The notes: generated from the letters alone by a model not told the origin. A stretch of DNA of 9,977 bases from Clostridia bacterium (GCA_017503945.1 JAFVSB010000112.1:1-9977), one strand, 5' to 3'. Positions 1 through 6,181 are shown, numbered from the stretch's first letter. Numbers and translations are program-made.

Positions 1-11
1 GGAGAAATTAA

Positions 12-338
12 ATGAATTACGAAGAAAGAAAAAGGAATGAATTTAAACCTATAACAGAAAATCCTATTATTTTAGATTTTACAGGGTGCAAATTTTTAGG
101 AGAAATACACTTAATTTTAAAAATAAAATTTGGCTTGCCTGAATATTATGGTGAAAATTGGGATGCGCTATGGGATTGCTTGCAGGGACTTTTTAATCAA
201 AGAGGAAACTTTAAGGTTAATATATATGGTTTTTTTTCATTGCCTAATGATTTAAGGGAATATTGTAAAACTATGCTTGAAATTTTTGATGATGTACATG
301 AAGAAACCCCTAATGTATTGTTTGAACTTATTTCATGA
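12..338 (+). CDS. Barstar-family ribonuclease inhibitor (immunity-type protein)
   Basis: The 108-aa product belongs to the barstar family, small cytoplasmic proteins that bind and block a partner nuclease such as barnase. The decisive stretch is residues 42-57, LPEYYGENWDALWDCL, nearly identical to the barnase-binding helix of Bacillus amyloliquefaciens barstar. Asp51 and Asp55 align with barstar Asp35 and Asp39, which contact the nuclease active site, and Asp94 falls where barstar has Glu76. Length is slightly above the roughly 90 residues of classical barstar because of an N-terminal extension of about 17 residues. A GGAG ribosome binding site at 1-4 lies 7 bases before the ATG. No partner nuclease is in the window; it could lie upstream, beyond the left edge. 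The gene is AT-rich compared with the operons further right, which fits acquired or accessory DNA. Family assignment is firm; the partner toxin is unknown. Confidence 0.93.
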   Translation: MNYEERKRNEFKPITENPIILDFTGCKFLGEIHLILKIKFGLPEYYGENWDALWDCLQGLFNQRGNFKVNIYGFFSLPNDLREYCKTMLEIFDDVHEETPNVLFELIS

Positions 339-367
339 GTTGCATCTATTATGAACGTGAAAGCCAG

Positions 368-401
368 AAAAAGCGTACTGAATTTTTCAGTACGCTTTTT
401 T
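368..401 (+). terminator. Intrinsic terminator after the barstar gene
   Basis: A perfect inverted repeat (arms 368-382 and 386-400, core AGCGTACTGAA / TTCAGTACGCT) ends in a run of T, 30 bases after the barstar stop codon. Because the outer arm is A-rich on the left and T-rich on the right it could also act on the minus strand. Confidence 0.9.
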
Positions 402-402
402 C

Positions 403-573
403 AGCTAAATTTGCCTGACGGCGAGCTAAATTGAGCAAGCTCAGCCAAATTGCCTACGGCAGCTAAATGTGATTCGCACGCTACTAGTGAATTTAATTTA
501 GCTGTTTCGCAAGAAACAATTTAGCTATTGCGAAGCAATAATTTCGCTTTTCACGGAAGTACAAAATTTAACT
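403..573. repeat. Symmetric array of seven mini-hairpins with AGCTAAAT / ATTTAGCT linkers
   Basis: An 8-base linker recurs in direct orientation at 403-410, 424-431, 443-450 (AGCCAAAT) and 461-468, then in inverted orientation at 496-503, 519-526, 541-548 (ATTTCGCT) and 566-573 (ATTTAACT). The spacing is about 18-28 bases. Between the linkers sit short self-complementary units: GCC-tgac-GGC (413-422), TGAGC-aa-GCTCA (432-443), TGCC-tac-GGCA (451-461), GTG-attcg-CAC (469-479), GTTTC-gcaa-GAAAC (504-517), ATTGC-gaa-GCAAT (527-539) and TTC-acg-GAA (550-558). Linkers 1-4 on the left can pair with linkers 4-1 on the right, giving a stem with a hairpin on each side at every step. There is no open reading frame of note. 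It may be a MITE-like or other non-autonomous intergenic repeat, or a structured RNA or DNA element. The repeat structure is seen directly; the function is unknown. Confidence 0.8.
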
Positions 574-595
574 TTACATTGATGCATATGTAAGG
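572..595. repeat. Small hairpin at the right border of the linker array
   Basis: CTTTACAT (572-579) can pair with ATGTAAGG (588-595), with one G-T wobble, around an 8-base loop. It abuts the last linker of the array and may be part of the same element or an independent palindrome. The rest of 596-657 shows no gene, promoter or repeat that I can support. Confidence 0.45.
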
Positions 596-657
596 AATAT
601 CACTAAAACAAAAGAGCAGCTGTCAAGCAGTTTTGGACCACACGTACATATAAAGTT

Positions 658-692
658 ATAGCACCTGATTTAACAATACAATCAGGTGCTAT
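658..692 (-). terminator. Hairpin terminator for the XRE regulator gene
   Basis: Arms ATAGCACCTGATT (658-670) and AATCAGGTGCTAT (680-692) form a 13-bp stem with a 9-base loop, starting two bases beyond the minus-strand stop codon. The minus-strand trailing sequence (AACTTTA) is only a weak T-tract. On the plus strand the hairpin is followed by TTTT, so it may act in both directions. Confidence 0.75.
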
Positions 693-694
693 TT

Positions 695-937
695 TTAGTT
701 GTAAAACAATGTTTCCATAGGAACACCAAGAATTTTTGCAATGACATATAGTTCTTTGTCGGTTGCACTTCTTACTTGCCCTTCAAGCTTTGAATAGCTG
801 GTAGGATTCATATCGCAGCCCATAACTTGAATTTGAGAAATAAAGTCTTTTTGCTTAATTCCTCTTTCTTTCCTCAAACGCTCTATATTTTTACCGAATA
901 TGTTTTTATTGCCGTATGTTTGTTTTCGTATTTTCAT
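695..937 (-). CDS. XRE/Cro-type helix-turn-helix transcriptional regulator
   Basis: The 80-aa product is essentially one lambda-repressor-like HTH domain. Residues 14-78 run from FGKNIERLRKERGIKQKDF, typical helices 1-2, through PTSYSKLEGQ, the usual recognition-helix region, to KELYVIAKILGVPMETLF, the standard last helix of the family. No second, ligand-sensing domain is present. I place the start at the ATG at 937-935, with AAAAGGA upstream. The longer in-frame version beginning at 1033 would run its coding region through the TATAAT at 976-971, the divergent promoter and two operators, and adds residues with no family similarity. The gene is divergent from the lipoprotein gene at 1064, and inverted repeats lie between them, so it most likely represses that gene and itself. 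The HTH call is confident; the target is inferred from position. Confidence 0.9.
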   Translation of the reverse strand: MKIRKQTYGNKNIFGKNIERLRKERGIKQKDFISQIQVMGCDMNPTSYSKLEGQVRSATDKELYVIAKILGVPMETLFYN

Positions 938-943
938 AAAACC

Positions 944-964
944 ATAATTCCTTTTCAGAATATT
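944..964. promoter_or_regulatory. Candidate operator O1 (imperfect) over the regulator's translation start region
   Basis: ATAATTCC (944-951), then 5 bases, then AGAATATT (957-964). The left arm is identical to that of the perfect site at 995-1015; the right arm matches at 5 of 8 positions. It lies just upstream of the regulator ATG and overlaps its ribosome binding site, so binding here would fit autoregulation. A lone ATTCC half-site also occurs at 976-980. Confidence 0.5.
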
Positions 965-970
965 TTCTTT

Positions 971-976
971 ATTATA
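971..976 (-). promoter_or_regulatory. Probable -10 box of the XRE regulator promoter
   Basis: The minus strand reads TATAAT here, placing transcription start near 964 and leaving a leader of about 27 bases before the ATG at 937. No good -35 lies at the proper distance (the closest is a weak TTATGT at 998-993), so the promoter is probably weak or depends on an activator. Confidence 0.5.
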
Positions 977-989
977 TTCCAAAAAAAGA

Positions 990-1018
990 TTGACATAATT
1001 CCAATCCGGAATTATAAT
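990..1018 (+). promoter_or_regulatory. Consensus sigma-A promoter of the lipoprotein gene
   Basis: TTGACA at 990-995 and TATAAT at 1013-1018 are both perfect consensus hexamers with the optimal 17-base spacer. Transcription should begin near 1025. Such a strong promoter covered by inverted repeats is typical of a gene kept off by a repressor. Confidence 0.9.
995..1015. promoter_or_regulatory. Candidate operator O2, between -35 and -10
   Basis: ATAATTCC (995-1002), 5 bases, GGAATTAT (1008-1015): a perfect 8-bp-arm inverted repeat filling the spacer of the lipoprotein promoter. A dimeric HTH protein bound here would exclude RNA polymerase. The XRE protein encoded next door is the obvious candidate. 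Confidence 0.75.
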
Positions 1019-1025
1019 ATGATTA

Positions 1026-1042
1026 AATTCCAAATTGGAATT
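1026..1042. promoter_or_regulatory. Candidate operator O3, at the transcription start
   Basis: AATTCCAA (1026-1033), one base, TTGGAATT (1035-1042): a perfect palindrome containing the same AATTCC-N5-GGAATT core as O2. Its centre is 29 bases from that of O2 and it covers about +1 to +17 of the lipoprotein transcript. Confidence 0.75.
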
Positions 1043-1063
1043 AAAAACATTGGAGGATAAAAA

Positions 1064-1975
1064 ATGAAAAGAGCGTTATTATTTTTATTGATTATGGTTT
1101 TAACTGTATCTGTTTGCGGATGTAAAAAGTCCGAAGGGCTTATTGCCGCCGAAGAAGCAGTTAAAGCAATTGGTACAGTTTCTCTTGATTCAAGCGATGC
1201 GATTAAGAATGCTGAAGCTGCTGTTGCTAAGCTGAATGACGAAGAAAAGCAAAAGTTCAAAATGGGTGAAGCGCTTGATGCAGCCAAAAACGAATATGAA
1301 AAGATTGTTATAGAAGAGGCGGTTTCGGAGGTTGAAGATGCAATTTCCCAAATGGGTGAAATATCCATTGATAACCTTGAGGGAGTGAACAGTGCTCAGG
1401 CAAAATATGATAAACTTTCATCTGAAGCTAAAGCAATGGTCAAAAATTATGATGTATTGTCGGCTGCTCAGGAAAAGCTTTCTGCTGATAAAAAAGCAAG
1501 AGCAGATGAGTTGCTTTCAACGATGAAAGTCGAGGAAGACCGCGTAAGAAATTACAAGTTTTATTATCCGGCTGGCTGGAAGCATTATTCTGATGGTTGG
1601 GCAGCTGATATTAAAAGTTTTGTTTTGCCTTATATAGGAATAGCTGAAAACAATGTATGGCTTAGGATGGTATGCAATTACACTGCCGACGATTGGGTGT
1701 TTTTTGAGAATATCACATTCTCTGTAGATGGGAAAAATTATTACAAGACCTTTAGATATAACGATGTTGTTCGTGATAATGAGGGTGGCGATATTTGGGA
1801 ATATGTTGACATAGATGTTGGCGAAAGCGAAATCGACATATTGAAAGCAATAGCAAATTCCAACGAAACCATTGTAAGGTTTGAAGGCGACGAATACTAT
1901 AGGGACATTACAATTAGTTCTGAAGATAAAAAAGGTATACAAGACGCATTGCTCGTATATCAGTTACTAAAATAA
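1064..1975 (+). CDS. Surface lipoprotein with two helical repeats and an uncharacterised C-terminal domain
   Basis: The 303-aa product is a predicted lipoprotein. A lysine/arginine start and a hydrophobic stretch (residues 4-17) lead to a lipobox ending at Cys20 (VCGC), so it should be lipid-anchored on the outer face of the membrane. Residues 29-81 and 84-141 are two related, charged, mostly alpha-helical repeats. The motif SxDxxxxxxxAxxxYxxLxxEzK and later LxxAxxxxxK (z variable) recurs in many Firmicute surface proteins. Residues 163-303 look like a beta-rich globular domain, with DDWVFFENITFSVDGKNYY and RFEGDEYYRDITIS as landmarks; I know similar tails in other Clostridia lipoproteins but no assigned activity. 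GGAGG at 1052-1056, 7 bases before the ATG, supports the start. The gene stands alone behind the operator-covered promoter and ends at a strong terminator. No catalytic motif was recognised, so the function is left open. Confidence 0.85.
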   Translation: MKRALLFLLIMVLTVSVCGCKKSEGLIAAEEAVKAIGTVSLDSSDAIKNAEAAVAKLNDEEKQKFKMGEALDAAKNEYEKIVIEEAVSEVEDAISQMGEISIDNLEGVNSAQAKYDKLSSEAKAMVKNYDVLSAAQEKLSADKKARADELLSTMKVEEDRVRNYKFYYPAGWKHYSDGWAADIKSFVLPYIGIAENNVWLRMVCNYTADDWVFFENITFSVDGKNYYKTFRYNDVVRDNEGGDIWEYVDIDVGESEIDILKAIANSNETIVRFEGDEYYRDITISSEDKKGIQDALLVYQLLK

Positions 1976-2000
1976 CATCATCTATCTCGCTTGTGTCTTT

Positions 2001-2034
2001 AAAAAAAGACTTGCCCGTCGGCAAGTCTTTTTTT
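2001..2034 (+). terminator. Intrinsic terminator after the lipoprotein gene
   Basis: AAAAAAAGACTTGCC (2001-2015), loop CGTC, GGCAAGTCTTTTTTT (2020-2034): a 15-bp perfect inverted repeat with a GC-rich core and A/T tails, 25 bases after the stop codon. By symmetry it could terminate in both directions. Confidence 0.92.
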
Positions 2035-2127
2035 GGTAAAATTGAGCCTTGGCAACATGTGGTGCAAGTGACTCAAGAGCGGTTTTTGACAAGCGGGCAT
2101 AAAGCGAAAGAAAGTGGTAAAAAGCTC

Positions 2128-2155
2128 TTGATTTTTTTGGATTTTCATGTATAAT
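2128..2155 (+). promoter_or_regulatory. Promoter of the aminotransferase-oxidoreductase operon
   Basis: TTGATT (2128-2133) and TATAAT (2150-2155) are separated by 16 bases, placing the start of transcription near 2162. The -35 matches 4 of 6 consensus positions and the -10 is perfect. Confidence 0.7.
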
Positions 2156-2168
2156 ATAGTTATAAGAG

Positions 2169-2188
2169 TGTCGGATTTTTGTCCGAAC
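2169..2188. promoter_or_regulatory. Inverted repeat in the operon leader, possible operator
   Basis: TGTCGGA (2169-2175) faces TCCGAACA (2182-2189 region), with TCGGA/TCCGA as the perfect 5-bp core around TTTTTG. It begins about 7 bases after the predicted transcription start, a common operator position. The stem is too short and lacks a following T-run, so it is not a terminator. No copy was found upstream of the transporter gene. Confidence 0.4.
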
Positions 2189-2204
2189 AAAAATATTAAG
2201 AAAT

Positions 2205-2208
2205 GAGG
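2205..2208 (+). promoter_or_regulatory. Ribosome binding site that sets the aminotransferase start
   Basis: GAGG here lies 9 bases before the ATG at 2218. The in-frame ATG at 2203 would overlap this site and has only a poor TAAG upstream, so 2218 is preferred. Confidence 0.8.
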
Positions 2209-2217
2209 TTTTTTACA

Positions 2218-3588
2218 ATGAGTAAAAATTGGGCAAGCGTTGACCTTTCCAAAGTACCCAACATGGTATCTGCTACCATCCCGGGCCCAAAATCTGTTGA
2301 ATATCATGACAGATGTTCCAAATACATGAAAGGTTATTCAAGTCAGGTTAAACTGTTCCCCGTGACTTTTGAATCAGGTCATGGTTATACCCTCACTGAT
2401 GTTGACGGTAATACATATCTTGACTTCTCATCAGGTATTTATGTTACTGGTCTTGGCCACTGCCATCCCAGAATCAGCGAAGGCGTTGCTGAGCAGGCTA
2501 AAAAGCTCATGAACTGCCACGATTTTACCACCAGAGTAAAAATGGAGCTCGTTGAAAAGCTTCATGAAATCACAGGCGGCCGTTTTGGCGGTTTCCAGTT
2601 CTATGATTCAGGTACAACTGCAGTAGAAGCAGGTCTTCGTTGTGCTCGTGCTGCTACAGGCAAGCAGGAATTCATCTCCTTCTGGAGAGATTTCCACGGC
2701 AAAACCTATGGTGCCAACTCACTTGCTGTTGTAGGCCCCGATTCTCACATGAGAGCTCCCGGCTTCATGCTCGCTCCCAGACCGAATCCATACCGTGACT
2801 TCTTTGGCAGAACTCCCGAAGAAGCTTGGAAAGATTCTTCTCCATACATCAGAATGATTGAAGGCATGCTCGACAATGAATGTGCAAGCGGCGGTCAGAA
2901 TGTTGCTGCAATCGTGCTCGAACCTATTCAGGGTTGGGGCGGCTCCATCATTCCTCCCGATGATTTCATTCCTGCACTTCGTGCTCTTTGTGACAGAAGA
3001 GGCATCCTCCTGTTTGCTGATGAAGTTCTCAACTGTATGGCAAGAACAGGTTCATGGTTTGCAATGGATCACTGGAATGTTACAGCTGATATCACCACCC
3101 TCGGTAAAGGCTTTGGTAACGGCTTCCCTGTTACTGCTCTTGCAGTATCAAAAGACCTTGCACCTGCAATTGAAAAAATTTCTGCATCTTCAAGCTATGG
3201 CGGCAACCCCATGGCATGTATTGCAGCTTTGGAATCTATCAAGGTTATCGAAGAAGAAAACCTCAACGAGCGTAGTGCTCACCTTGGTAAGATTATGCTT
3301 GAAAGAATGAAGAAGATGATGGAAGCTCATCCTATCATTGGTGATGTTCGTGCTATCGGATGTCTGCAGGCAATCGAAATCGTTAAAGACCGCGAAAGCA
3401 AGACTCCATTTGCTGAAGCTGGTACAATGATCTATCAGAAAGCCTTTGAAAAAGGTCTTGCTTGGGTTCCATCAGGTCACATTCTCCGTATGTCACCTCC
3501 GATGATTCTCGACGACGAAGCTGCTCTCAAGGGTCTGGATATCATCGAAGAAGCTATCGCAGAAACTGAAAAGCACTTTGGCTATTAA
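2218..3588 (+). CDS. Class III PLP-dependent aminotransferase
   Basis: This cytoplasmic enzyme of 456 aa belongs to fold-type I, class III (GabT/ArgD/dialkylglycine decarboxylase relatives). It moves an amino group from a donor, often an omega-amine or amino acid, to a keto acid or aldehyde. Landmarks, numbered from the 2218 start: the cofactor phosphate region DSGTTAVEA (about 130-138), an FHG motif near 159-161 that stacks on PLP, VLEPIQGWGG (about 233-242), LLFADEV with Asp268 contacting the pyridine nitrogen, and TLGKG with Lys297 as the Schiff-base lysine. SSSYGGNPMACIAALE (323-338) matches the family's conserved threonine/glycine region from the dimer partner. Length is normal for the family. 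The QGWGG and LNCMARTGSW forms differ from the QGEGG and QTGFGRTG of typical GabT, so the substrate is probably different. It is cotranscribed with the oxidoreductase 21 bases downstream. The class is certain; the substrate is unknown. Confidence 0.93.
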   Translation: MSKNWASVDLSKVPNMVSATIPGPKSVEYHDRCSKYMKGYSSQVKLFPVTFESGHGYTLTDVDGNTYLDFSSGIYVTGLGHCHPRISEGVAEQAKKLMNCHDFTTRVKMELVEKLHEITGGRFGGFQFYDSGTTAVEAGLRCARAATGKQEFISFWRDFHGKTYGANSLAVVGPDSHMRAPGFMLAPRPNPYRDFFGRTPEEAWKDSSPYIRMIEGMLDNECASGGQNVAAIVLEPIQGWGGSIIPPDDFIPALRALCDRRGILLFADEVLNCMARTGSWFAMDHWNVTADITTLGKGFGNGFPVTALAVSKDLAPAIEKISASSSYGGNPMACIAALESIKVIEEENLNERSAHLGKIMLERMKKMMEAHPIIGDVRAIGCLQAIEIVKDRESKTPFAEAGTMIYQKAFEKGLAWVPSGHILRMSPPMILDDEAALKGLDIIEEAIAETEKHFGY

Positions 3589-3609
3589 TTTCAGAGAGGA
3601 CAAAATATT

Positions 3610-4743
3610 ATGAAAACAGTTAGATTCGGACTGATTGGCTGCGGTCTTATGGCAAGAGAATTTGCCTCTGCAGCTGCTCGTTGGTGCCATCTCACCGAAG
3701 ATGTGCCAAAGCCGGAAATAGTTGGAATATGCTCTGTTGTCCCCAAAGAAATGGAATGGTTTCACAAAAATTTTCCGGATATCAAATACTCTGTGTCGGA
3801 CTACAAAGAGCTTCTTGACAAAGACGACATAGACGCTATATACTGTGCTGTTCCTCACAATCTTCACGAACAGTTCTATATTGACATTATCAAAAGCGGC
3901 AAAGCACTTTTGGGCGAAAAACCCTTTGGTATTGACAAAAAAGCCAACGAGAATATACTAAAAGCCCTCGCCGAAAACCCTGACACATTTGTTCGTTGCT
4001 GCAGTGAGTTCCCTTACTACCCTGCAATGCAGACCATGGTCAACTGGTTTAACGAAGGCAAATTCGGTAAGATTCTCGAAATTCACTGCGGATTCAACCA
4101 CTGTAGCGATATGGACACTCAAAAACCCATCAACTGGAAGCGCATGGTTAAATTCAACGGCGAATACGGCTGCCTTGGCGATTTGGGTATTCACACTCAG
4201 CATGTTCCCTTCCGCCTTGGATTTAAGCCAAAAACTGTGAGAGCGCATTTTTCAAACATTGTGAAAGAGCGTCCTGACGGCAAAGGCGGCATGGCTGTAT
4301 GTGACACATTTGACAACTGCACAATCTTCTGCACCACTCTCAACCCCGATGGTGACGAAATCCCCATGACACTTGAAACCAAGCGCATGGCTCCCGGTTC
4401 TACAAACCGTTGGTTCTTTGAGATTTATGGCATGGACTGCAGTGCCCGATTCACAAGTGATGATGCCAATGCATTTTACTACACATCTTCATGGGGCAAG
4501 GAACAGTCGTGGAATCGTATCATTATAGGCTACAAGCCCATGATCCCCACAATCACAGGTCCTATATTTGAATTTGGCTTCACTGATGCTATTCAGCAGC
4601 AGATAGCTGCGTTTATGCTTGAGTATGCAGGCGAGAAGGTTCCCTTTGGTCTCTTTACACCCGAGGAAACAGCTCTTTCTCACACTCTTGCTACCGCAGC
4701 ACTTAAGTCTTTCTATAATAAGACTGTGGAAGTTATTGAATAA
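3610..4743 (+). CDS. Gfo/Idh/MocA-family NAD(P)-dependent oxidoreductase
   Basis: The 377-aa cytoplasmic enzyme has the usual two domains: an N-terminal Rossmann fold (residues 1-125) and a C-terminal alpha/beta substrate domain. FGLIGCGLMA (6-15) is the glycine-rich dinucleotide loop. EKPFG (103-107) supplies the family's catalytic Lys104, and GDLGIHTQH (190-198) contains the Asp191/His195 pair of the active site. The family oxidises or reduces sugars, cyclitols and related compounds. The start at 3610 is preceded by AGAGAGG about 11 bases upstream and follows the aminotransferase by 21 bases with no terminator or promoter between, so both genes are one operon. A hydroxyl oxidised by this enzyme would give the ketone an aminotransferase could aminate, or the reverse; that link is inference. 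No inactivating change was seen. Confidence 0.93.
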   Translation: MKTVRFGLIGCGLMAREFASAAARWCHLTEDVPKPEIVGICSVVPKEMEWFHKNFPDIKYSVSDYKELLDKDDIDAIYCAVPHNLHEQFYIDIIKSGKALLGEKPFGIDKKANENILKALAENPDTFVRCCSEFPYYPAMQTMVNWFNEGKFGKILEIHCGFNHCSDMDTQKPINWKRMVKFNGEYGCLGDLGIHTQHVPFRLGFKPKTVRAHFSNIVKERPDGKGGMAVCDTFDNCTIFCTTLNPDGDEIPMTLETKRMAPGSTNRWFFEIYGMDCSARFTSDDANAFYYTSSWGKEQSWNRIIIGYKPMIPTITGPIFEFGFTDAIQQQIAAFMLEYAGEKVPFGLFTPEETALSHTLATAALKSFYNKTVEVIE

Positions 4744-4751
4744 TAATGCTG

Positions 4752-4782
4752 ATACACGCCCTGAATTTGTCGGGGCGTGTAT
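4752..4782 (+). terminator. Terminator after the oxidoreductase gene
   Basis: ATACACGCCCTGA (4752-4764) pairs with TCGGGGCGTGTAT (4770-4782), one G-T wobble, loop of 5 bases, starting eight bases after the stop codon. The following tract TTTACTTTT is interrupted and overlaps the next gene's -35, so termination may be incomplete. Confidence 0.75.
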
Positions 4783-4810
4783 TTACTTTTGCAAAGAAAT
4801 GTGTTATAAT
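4782..4810 (+). promoter_or_regulatory. Promoter of the MFS transporter gene
   Basis: TTTACT (4782-4787), 17 bases, TATAAT (4805-4810), with an extended -10 TG at 4802-4803. The promoter begins at the last base of the terminator stem. The transcript would have a leader of about 70 bases in which I see no clear riboswitch or operator. Confidence 0.7.
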
Positions 4811-4887
4811 ATCATCAGCACTCAAAAACCATATTATGTTTGGATTGCTCCTTTTTGGTAACATTTAAATATTTTGGAGTGAGTTAA

Positions 4888-6174
4888 ATGAAAAAACTGG
4901 ATCGAAGTACCAAAAATCAGCTTGCATACATAGCCGAGGCAGCTTTTGAATATTTTATTGCTCTTTTGATTACGGGGGCGTTTTTGGCATCTATCCTTGC
5001 CAACATAGGTGTGCCCGATTCGGTAACCGGCGTTATATCCACACTCACATCGCTTGGCTTTTCGGCTCAGCTTGTGGCAGTGCTTTTTATAAAGCCAAAG
5101 GGCTCTGTCAAAAAAATGGTTACAATAATGCATGTTGTCAACCAGCTTATGTTTGTAACCTTGTATCTTATTCCATATGTGAATGTGCCTCAAGGTGTGA
5201 AAGTAGTCCTGTTTGTGATTATGTTTCTGGGCGGACATCTCATTGCAAATTCTGCCACCCCATTTAAGCTCACCTGGCTTATGTCATATGTGCATAATAA
5301 CGACAGGGGCAAATTCACTGCCAACAAAGAGATTGTCTCTCTCATTGGCGGCATGGTTTTCTCATATGTTATGGGTGCAGTGATTGACCATTATGACGCA
5401 ATCGGCCAATCACGCACTGGCTTTGTCATTTCGGGTATCACAATATTTGCTCTTATGCTTTTGCATCTTTGGAGTCTGGTGTGCGTGAAAGATGATGAAG
5501 ACGCACAAATGGTCGCTACAAAACCGAGCGAAAGCCGAAGCGTAAAGTCAATTCTTGATTGCACAATCTTCGACAAGGGTTTTCGCAAAATAATCTATCT
5601 TGATATGCTATGGCATGTGGGCACCGGACTCACGGTGTCGTTCTATGGCACATATCAGATAAATGAGCTTGGATTTTCTCTTAGTTATGTTGCTGTTCTT
5701 GCGGCAATGCACAGCCTTGTGCGAGTGGCGTTTTCGCGTTTCTTTGGCAAAATGGCCGACAGGCTCTCCTGGGCAAGGATGCTTATGTTTTCGTTTGCCA
5801 TTGGTGCGGCGGCGTTTCTTGCCAACACCTTCACCGTGCCTGCAAACGGCAAATGGCTGTATGCAGTGTATTATGCCATTTTTGCCATCTATTTGGCAGG
5901 GTCCAACAGCGGCATGATGAACATAGTGTTTGACTATGTGGAAAGAGACAATCTTTCATATGCTCTCGGTGTAAAATCTGCCATTGGCGGAATCGTAGGT
6001 TTCACTTCATCGCTCCTTGGTGCTTGGATTGTGAGCACGGTTCAGGCTCACGGCAACACAATTTTTGGTCACACAATATATGCTCAGCAAATTATGTCGT
6101 TTGTTTCTTTTGTGATGTTTGCTGTGATTGTGGTATACATAAAGAAGATAATTCTTAAAATGAAAAGAACATAA
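4888..6174 (+). CDS. Major facilitator superfamily transporter
   Basis: The 428-aa integral membrane protein has about 12 hydrophobic segments in two halves. They are separated by a charged cytoplasmic loop at residues 200-234 (KDDEDAQM through GFRK). The loop FGKMADRLSWARML (286-299) has the G-x-x-x-D-R pattern of MFS motif A between two helices of the C-terminal half, and DRGKFTANKE (139-148) is the matching loop in the first half. It should carry a small solute across the cell membrane, driven by an ion gradient; the substrate cannot be inferred from sequence alone. The start at 4888 has GGAG at 4876-4879, 8 bases ahead. It follows the aminotransferase-oxidoreductase operon on the same strand but with its own promoter and terminator, so joint function is plausible rather than shown. 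Confidence 0.88.
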   Translation: MKKLDRSTKNQLAYIAEAAFEYFIALLITGAFLASILANIGVPDSVTGVISTLTSLGFSAQLVAVLFIKPKGSVKKMVTIMHVVNQLMFVTLYLIPYVNVPQGVKVVLFVIMFLGGHLIANSATPFKLTWLMSYVHNNDRGKFTANKEIVSLIGGMVFSYVMGAVIDHYDAIGQSRTGFVISGITIFALMLLHLWSLVCVKDDEDAQMVATKPSESRSVKSILDCTIFDKGFRKIIYLDMLWHVGTGLTVSFYGTYQINELGFSLSYVAVLAAMHSLVRVAFSRFFGKMADRLSWARMLMFSFAIGAAAFLANTFTVPANGKWLYAVYYAIFAIYLAGSNSGMMNIVFDYVERDNLSYALGVKSAIGGIVGFTSSLLGAWIVSTVQAHGNTIFGHTIYAQQIMSFVSFVMFAVIVVYIKKIILKMKRT

Positions 6175-6181
6175 ACCAATT

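Noticed and set aside
403..573. CRISPR array
   Set aside because: Repeats are 8 bases, change orientation midway, and the inserts are themselves palindromes of 9-14 bases, unlike spacers; no cas genes nearby.
938..1033. N-terminal extension of the XRE regulator from an ATG at 1033
   Set aside because: It would translate across the regulator's own TATAAT and both perfect operators, and the added residues do not resemble the HTH family.
1517..1942. 141-codon minus-strand frame inside the lipoprotein gene
   Set aside because: Antisense shadow of a gene with promoter, ribosome binding site, signal peptide and terminator; no independent start signals.
2203..2217. Upstream ATG for the aminotransferase
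   Set aside because: The GAGG ribosome binding site at 2205-2208 overlaps this ATG and is properly spaced for 2218 instead.
4811..4887. Possible riboswitch in the transporter leader
   Set aside because: About 70 bases without a convincing stem or known aptamer pattern.
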